NCBI GenBank assembly: GCA_963714145.1
Contig: OY970235.1
Span: 10,012,358-10,076,357 of the forward strand
Reading direction: 5' to 3'
Length of the DNA stretch: 64,000 nucleotides
Source of the DNA: JBBWZH01 sp035544115
GTDB taxonomy: Bacteria > Actinomycetota > Actinomycetes > Mycobacteriales > CADCTP01
Made by a program: the position numbers and the translations under genes. This document shows positions 61,683-64,000 of this stretch, one piece after another (position 1 is the first letter of the stretch; each line of letters opens with the position of its first letter). The notes below the pieces were generated by a model. That model made no database searches. It was not told the DNA's origin and was given only the letters and a program-made list of their open reading frames with translations.

Positions 61683-62661
61683 GGCCGATCCAGTAGTTGA
61701 TGAACGCCATCACGTCCGGGTTGAACCGGGTGCCGCTGTTGTAGGCGCTGTCGAACGGGCTCTTGGTGTGGATGCCGGTCACGCACCAGCCGCCGCACAG
61801 CCCCGGGGTCACCGAGTTGAGGTGGTAGACCGGCGAACCGCTCTCCCCGTGCTCGGTGTCGATCGAGTAGAACATCCGGTTCGCGGTCTGCTGGTTGACC
61901 ACGTCGCCGTCCCACCACATCTGGGCCGGGTGGTCGCCGGGGTAGCCCTCCACGAAGAACGTCTGGCCCACCAGGTTCTCCGCGGTCTGGTACCACCAGC
62001 CGAACCAGCCGACCGTGTTACCGATGTCGCAGGTCAGCTTGACCAGGCCATAGTCGGTGTCCGCGGTGCCGGTGCTGATGTACGCATACGTGGTCCAGAC
62101 GTCCAGCCAACTCGCGGTGCACGAACCGTACGGCTCGCTGGCGCCGTCCTTGGCCGGCACGATCCGGACGCTGTCCGCCCAGCCGCCGCCGGTGGTCCGG
62201 TCGTAGACGCAGTGCCCGGCGGTGACCACCACGTCCCGGCTCAGCATGAACCCGGTGCACTGGCCCTGGTCGCTGGTCATGTAGACGATCGCCCGCCACG
62301 GGTACGTGGTCGGCACGCCCTCCTTCGCCCGGCCGTCGGCGCCGAGCACCGAGTCCGGCTTCGGCCCGCTGACCGGACTGCCGGCGCCGGGGGCCTTGGC
62401 CCCGGCCGCCTTGGCCCCGGGCGCGGTGCCGGAGTTGCCGGCGCTGCCCGCGTACGAGCTTGCGCCGGCGGCGGCCACCGCCGGGCGCGGGATCGTGATC
62501 GTCCGGCCGGCACCGTTGACCATCGTCAAGGTGCTTTGCGCGGCTGGCGCGGCTGGGGCGGAGCCGGCTGGGGTGGCGCCGGCCGCACCGGCCGGGGTGG
62601 CCAGCAGCGCGGCGCCCGCGGTCGCGGCCACCAGCAGATGGCGGATTCGGACAGGTCTCAT
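61675..62661 (-). CDS. Secreted trypsin-like protease, glutamyl endopeptidase type
   Basis: A 328-residue exported protease. A signal peptide (LLVAATAGAALLATPAGAAG) and a propeptide-like region precede the chymotrypsin-fold domain. Catalytic residues are His150 (TAGHCVYD), Asp203 (DTDYGLV) and Ser274 (HGESGSPVY). The V8/glutamyl-endopeptidase group has this arrangement. AAGGAG lies 7 nt before ATG 62661; longer upstream frames are shadows. It may act with the subtilase that converges on it. Confidence 0.9.
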   Translation of the reverse strand: MRPVRIRHLLVAATAGAALLATPAGAAGATPAGSAPAAPAAQSTLTMVNGAGRTITIPRPAVAAAGASSYAGSAGNSGTAPGAKAAGAKAPGAGSPVSGPKPDSVLGADGRAKEGVPTTYPWRAIVYMTSDQGQCTGFMLSRDVVVTAGHCVYDRTTGGGWADSVRIVPAKDGASEPYGSCTASWLDVWTTYAYISTGTADTDYGLVKLTCDIGNTVGWFGWWYQTAENLVGQTFFVEGYPGDHPAQMWWDGDVVNQQTANRMFYSIDTEHGESGSPVYHLNSVTPGLCGGWCVTGIHTKSPFDSAYNSGTRFNPDVMAFINYWIGQP

Positions 62662-62899
62662 CCGACTGACTCCTTGTCTGGGCGGCACCCTGCCGCCCGG
62701 ACCGCGGAGCGCTCGCACCGGCTCCGGATGCCCGCCGGCCGCGAACCTGCCCGGTTCCGCCCCCGTCCGGGCACCCCGCCTGCCCACCCCGGCCACCCTT
62801 CCGGGCACGTTCGCACCCGGGAGAGCGACTCAGGGCCGCCGGGTGCCGCGCGGCCGGCCGCCGCCCCACGCCACTGGCGCCTGGCCGAGGCGCCACCGC

Positions 62900-63032
62900 C
62901 GGGTGGTGGTGCCGCGTCGGGTGAAGGTGGTGCGGCGCCGGGTGATGGTGCGTCGGGTGGTGGTGCGTCGGGTGGAGGTGGTGCGGCGCCAGGTGGTGGT
63001 GCGTCGGGTGGCGCGTCCGGTGGAGGTGGTGC
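62900..63032. repeat. 12-30-bp GGTGGTGCGTCGG minisatellite
   Basis: Degenerate repeats of GGTGGTGGTGCGTCGG fill part of the 710-bp gap before the leftward protease start. No gene is seen between 62662 and 63371. The remainder of this gap is plain spacer and the iteron array at 63102. Confidence 0.65.
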
Positions 63033-63101
63033 GGCGCGGAGTTGGGATGGGGTGCGCCGCGGGTGGCGGCGGTGCCGCGCCGGGGGTGCCTGTCCGGCGC
63101 C

Positions 63102-63345
63102 GGTGACGGAGTCGGGGTGCGGGTGACGTGGTTAGGGCGCCGGGTGACGGGTTGGCGGCGCGGGTGGTGGCGGAGGGGCGTCACCCGGCGCACGAACTCG
63201 TCAGCTGCGGAGCGAACTCGTCACTGGCGGAGCGGCGTCGTCACTGGCGGAGCGAGGCCGTCACCTGTGGAGTGAGCTCGTCGCTGGCGGAGAAACTCGT
63301 CACCTGCGGAGCGGGGTGGTCGCTGGCGGATGGGAGCGGTCGCGG
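63102..63345. repeat. Iteron array with exact 20-bp period
   Basis: Three left iterons (GGTGACG, spaced 20, 21 and 20 bp), a hairpin core (GGTGGTGGCGGAGGGGCGTCACC) and about seven right iterons CGTCACTGGCGGAGCGRVGY, four of them exactly 20 bp apart. The right iterons within this locus share their variable 13 bases (GGCGGAGCG), so locus-specific copying has occurred. Confidence 0.87.
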
Positions 63346-63371
63346 GGGCTGGGTGGGCGGGCGGTGGGGCG

Positions 63372-64000
63372 TCAGGTGGGGCGGTGGGCGACGTGCACGC
63401 TGCGGGCTTCGAGGTGGTACAGGTCGGGGCGGTGGCCGAGGAAGGTCGGCGCGTCGGGGTCCAGGAGTTGGTCCCAGGTGGCGGTGTCGGCGGGGTCGAG
63501 CAGGTCCGCGCTGCGCAGCCGGTCGACGCGCCAGCGCAGGCTTGCCAGGACCTGGGTGACCGCGTCCGGCGTGAGCGGGGTCGGCTGTTCCAGCAGCGTG
63601 CTGCGGGTGGTCGGGGCGGCCAGCCCGGCCCGGCGCAGCGCCTCGGCCCAGCCGTACGGCATCGGTACCGTGCCGGGCAGGGCCGCGCGCATACCGGCGA
63701 ACCAGCGATCCTGCGCGGCGTCCAGGCGGATCTCCAGGCCGGGCGTGCCGACGCCGACGTCCCAGGGCAGGTGCCGCGGGCGCAGGCCACCTTCGGACAG
63801 TGCCAGCCGGCCGCCCGGCGCGAGCAGCGCGGCCAGCCCGCTGACCGCCGCCTGCTGGTCCGGCGCGTGGTGTACCGAGGCGGACGCCCAGACCAGGTCG
63901 GCCGCCCCGCCGAGCAGCGCCGGGAACCGACCCGGCTCGGCCAGGTCGGCGAGCACGAACTCGACCCGCGCGCCGGCCGCTCCGGCTGCCGCCCGCGCCG
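63372..64000 (-). CDS. SAM-dependent methyltransferase, C-terminal part
   Basis: The 5' end lies outside the window; about 209 codons are visible. It reads ARVEFVLADLAEP, LVWASASVHHAPDQQAAVSGLAALLAPGGRLALSEGG (motif post I to III of class I methyltransferases) and a variable C-terminal domain. The substrate is unknown. The region upstream, which would hold motif I, is not in the window. Confidence 0.8.
   Translation of the reverse strand, partial: ARAAAGAAGARVEFVLADLAEPGRFPALLGGAADLVWASASVHHAPDQQAAVSGLAALLAPGGRLALSEGGLRPRHLPWDVGVGTPGLEIRLDAAQDRWFAGMRAALPGTVPMPYGWAEALRRAGLAAPTTRSTLLEQPTPLTPDAVTQVLASLRWRVDRLRSADLLDPADTATWDQLLDPDAPTFLGHRPDLYHLEARSVHVAHRPT

Noticed and set aside
63102..63345. 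CRISPR array suggested by regular spacing
   Set aside because: Only 6-7 bases are conserved per 20-bp unit, orientation flips at a central hairpin, and no cas genes are present.
1..64000. tRNA or rRNA genes, insertion sequences, phage integrases
   Set aside because: None were recognised; no transposase or integrase frame and no cloverleaf sequence was seen by eye.

Overview
The window is high-GC (roughly 73-75% by eye) actinobacterial DNA with GTG/TTG starts, long antisense shadow frames and secreted plant-polymer enzymes. Gene content suggests a soil actinomycete, perhaps of the Micromonosporaceae (Actinoplanes-like). That placement is inference.

Layout. 1-6.6 kb: a hexuronate/pectin island with a sugar ABC permease, a KdgD-type dehydratase, an uncharacterised protein, a secreted pectate lyase, an IclR regulator and a zinc sugar-alcohol dehydrogenase. 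Related short boxes lie in three of its promoter regions. 6.5-12.4 kb: a degenerate receiver, an SDR, a DUF1003 protein, a secreted serine hydrolase, a ferritin-like protein, a GntR regulator and an acetate (SatP/YaaH) transporter. 12.5-25.4 kb: the metabolic centrepiece, a soluble diiron monooxygenase operon of the propane/acetone (Prm/Mim) type. It holds a GAF-Fis activator, a small protein, hydroxylase alpha, reductase, hydroxylase beta, coupling protein, amidohydrolase, DUF59 protein, alcohol dehydrogenase, dedicated GroEL and an Nramp metal transporter. Palindromes GTCTCA-N3-TGAGAC mark the probable activator sites, and a third, imperfect one precedes the acetate transporter.

25.4-36.9 kb: a zinc-ribbon/SPFH pair, an SDR, a SARP-type regulator and a DHA2 transporter (each broken by one extra A inside the same 8-mer), an AzgA purine permease and an APH-fold kinase. 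37.9-42.1 kb: an AbiEi/DUF559-like protein, a crotonase, a VOC/AraC pair and an epimerase. 43.3-47.7 kb: a 1465-residue secreted LamG-GH51 arabinofuranosidase with a minisatellite expanded inside one LamG domain. 48.2-54 kb: EamA exporter, RibBA, a TPP enzyme and a Gfo/Idh oxidoreductase. 54.2-64 kb: SGNH esterase-CBM2, O-methyltransferase, GNAT, aldo/keto reductase with divergent ArsR regulator, a subtilase, a glutamyl-endopeptidase-like protease and a partial methyltransferase.

The most unusual feature is non-coding. At least six intergenic loci (about 28.7, 37.0-37.8, 42.4-43.1, 55.4-55.7, 57.0-57.7 and 63.1-63.3 kb) carry one architecture. A left arm of GGTGACG-N13 iterons with a strict period of about 20 bp runs into a central hairpin, followed by a right arm of the reverse-complement iteron CGTCACC-N13. 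I do not recognise this dyad-symmetric iteron family. Separate 12-18 bp minisatellites have also expanded in several gene ends and spacers.
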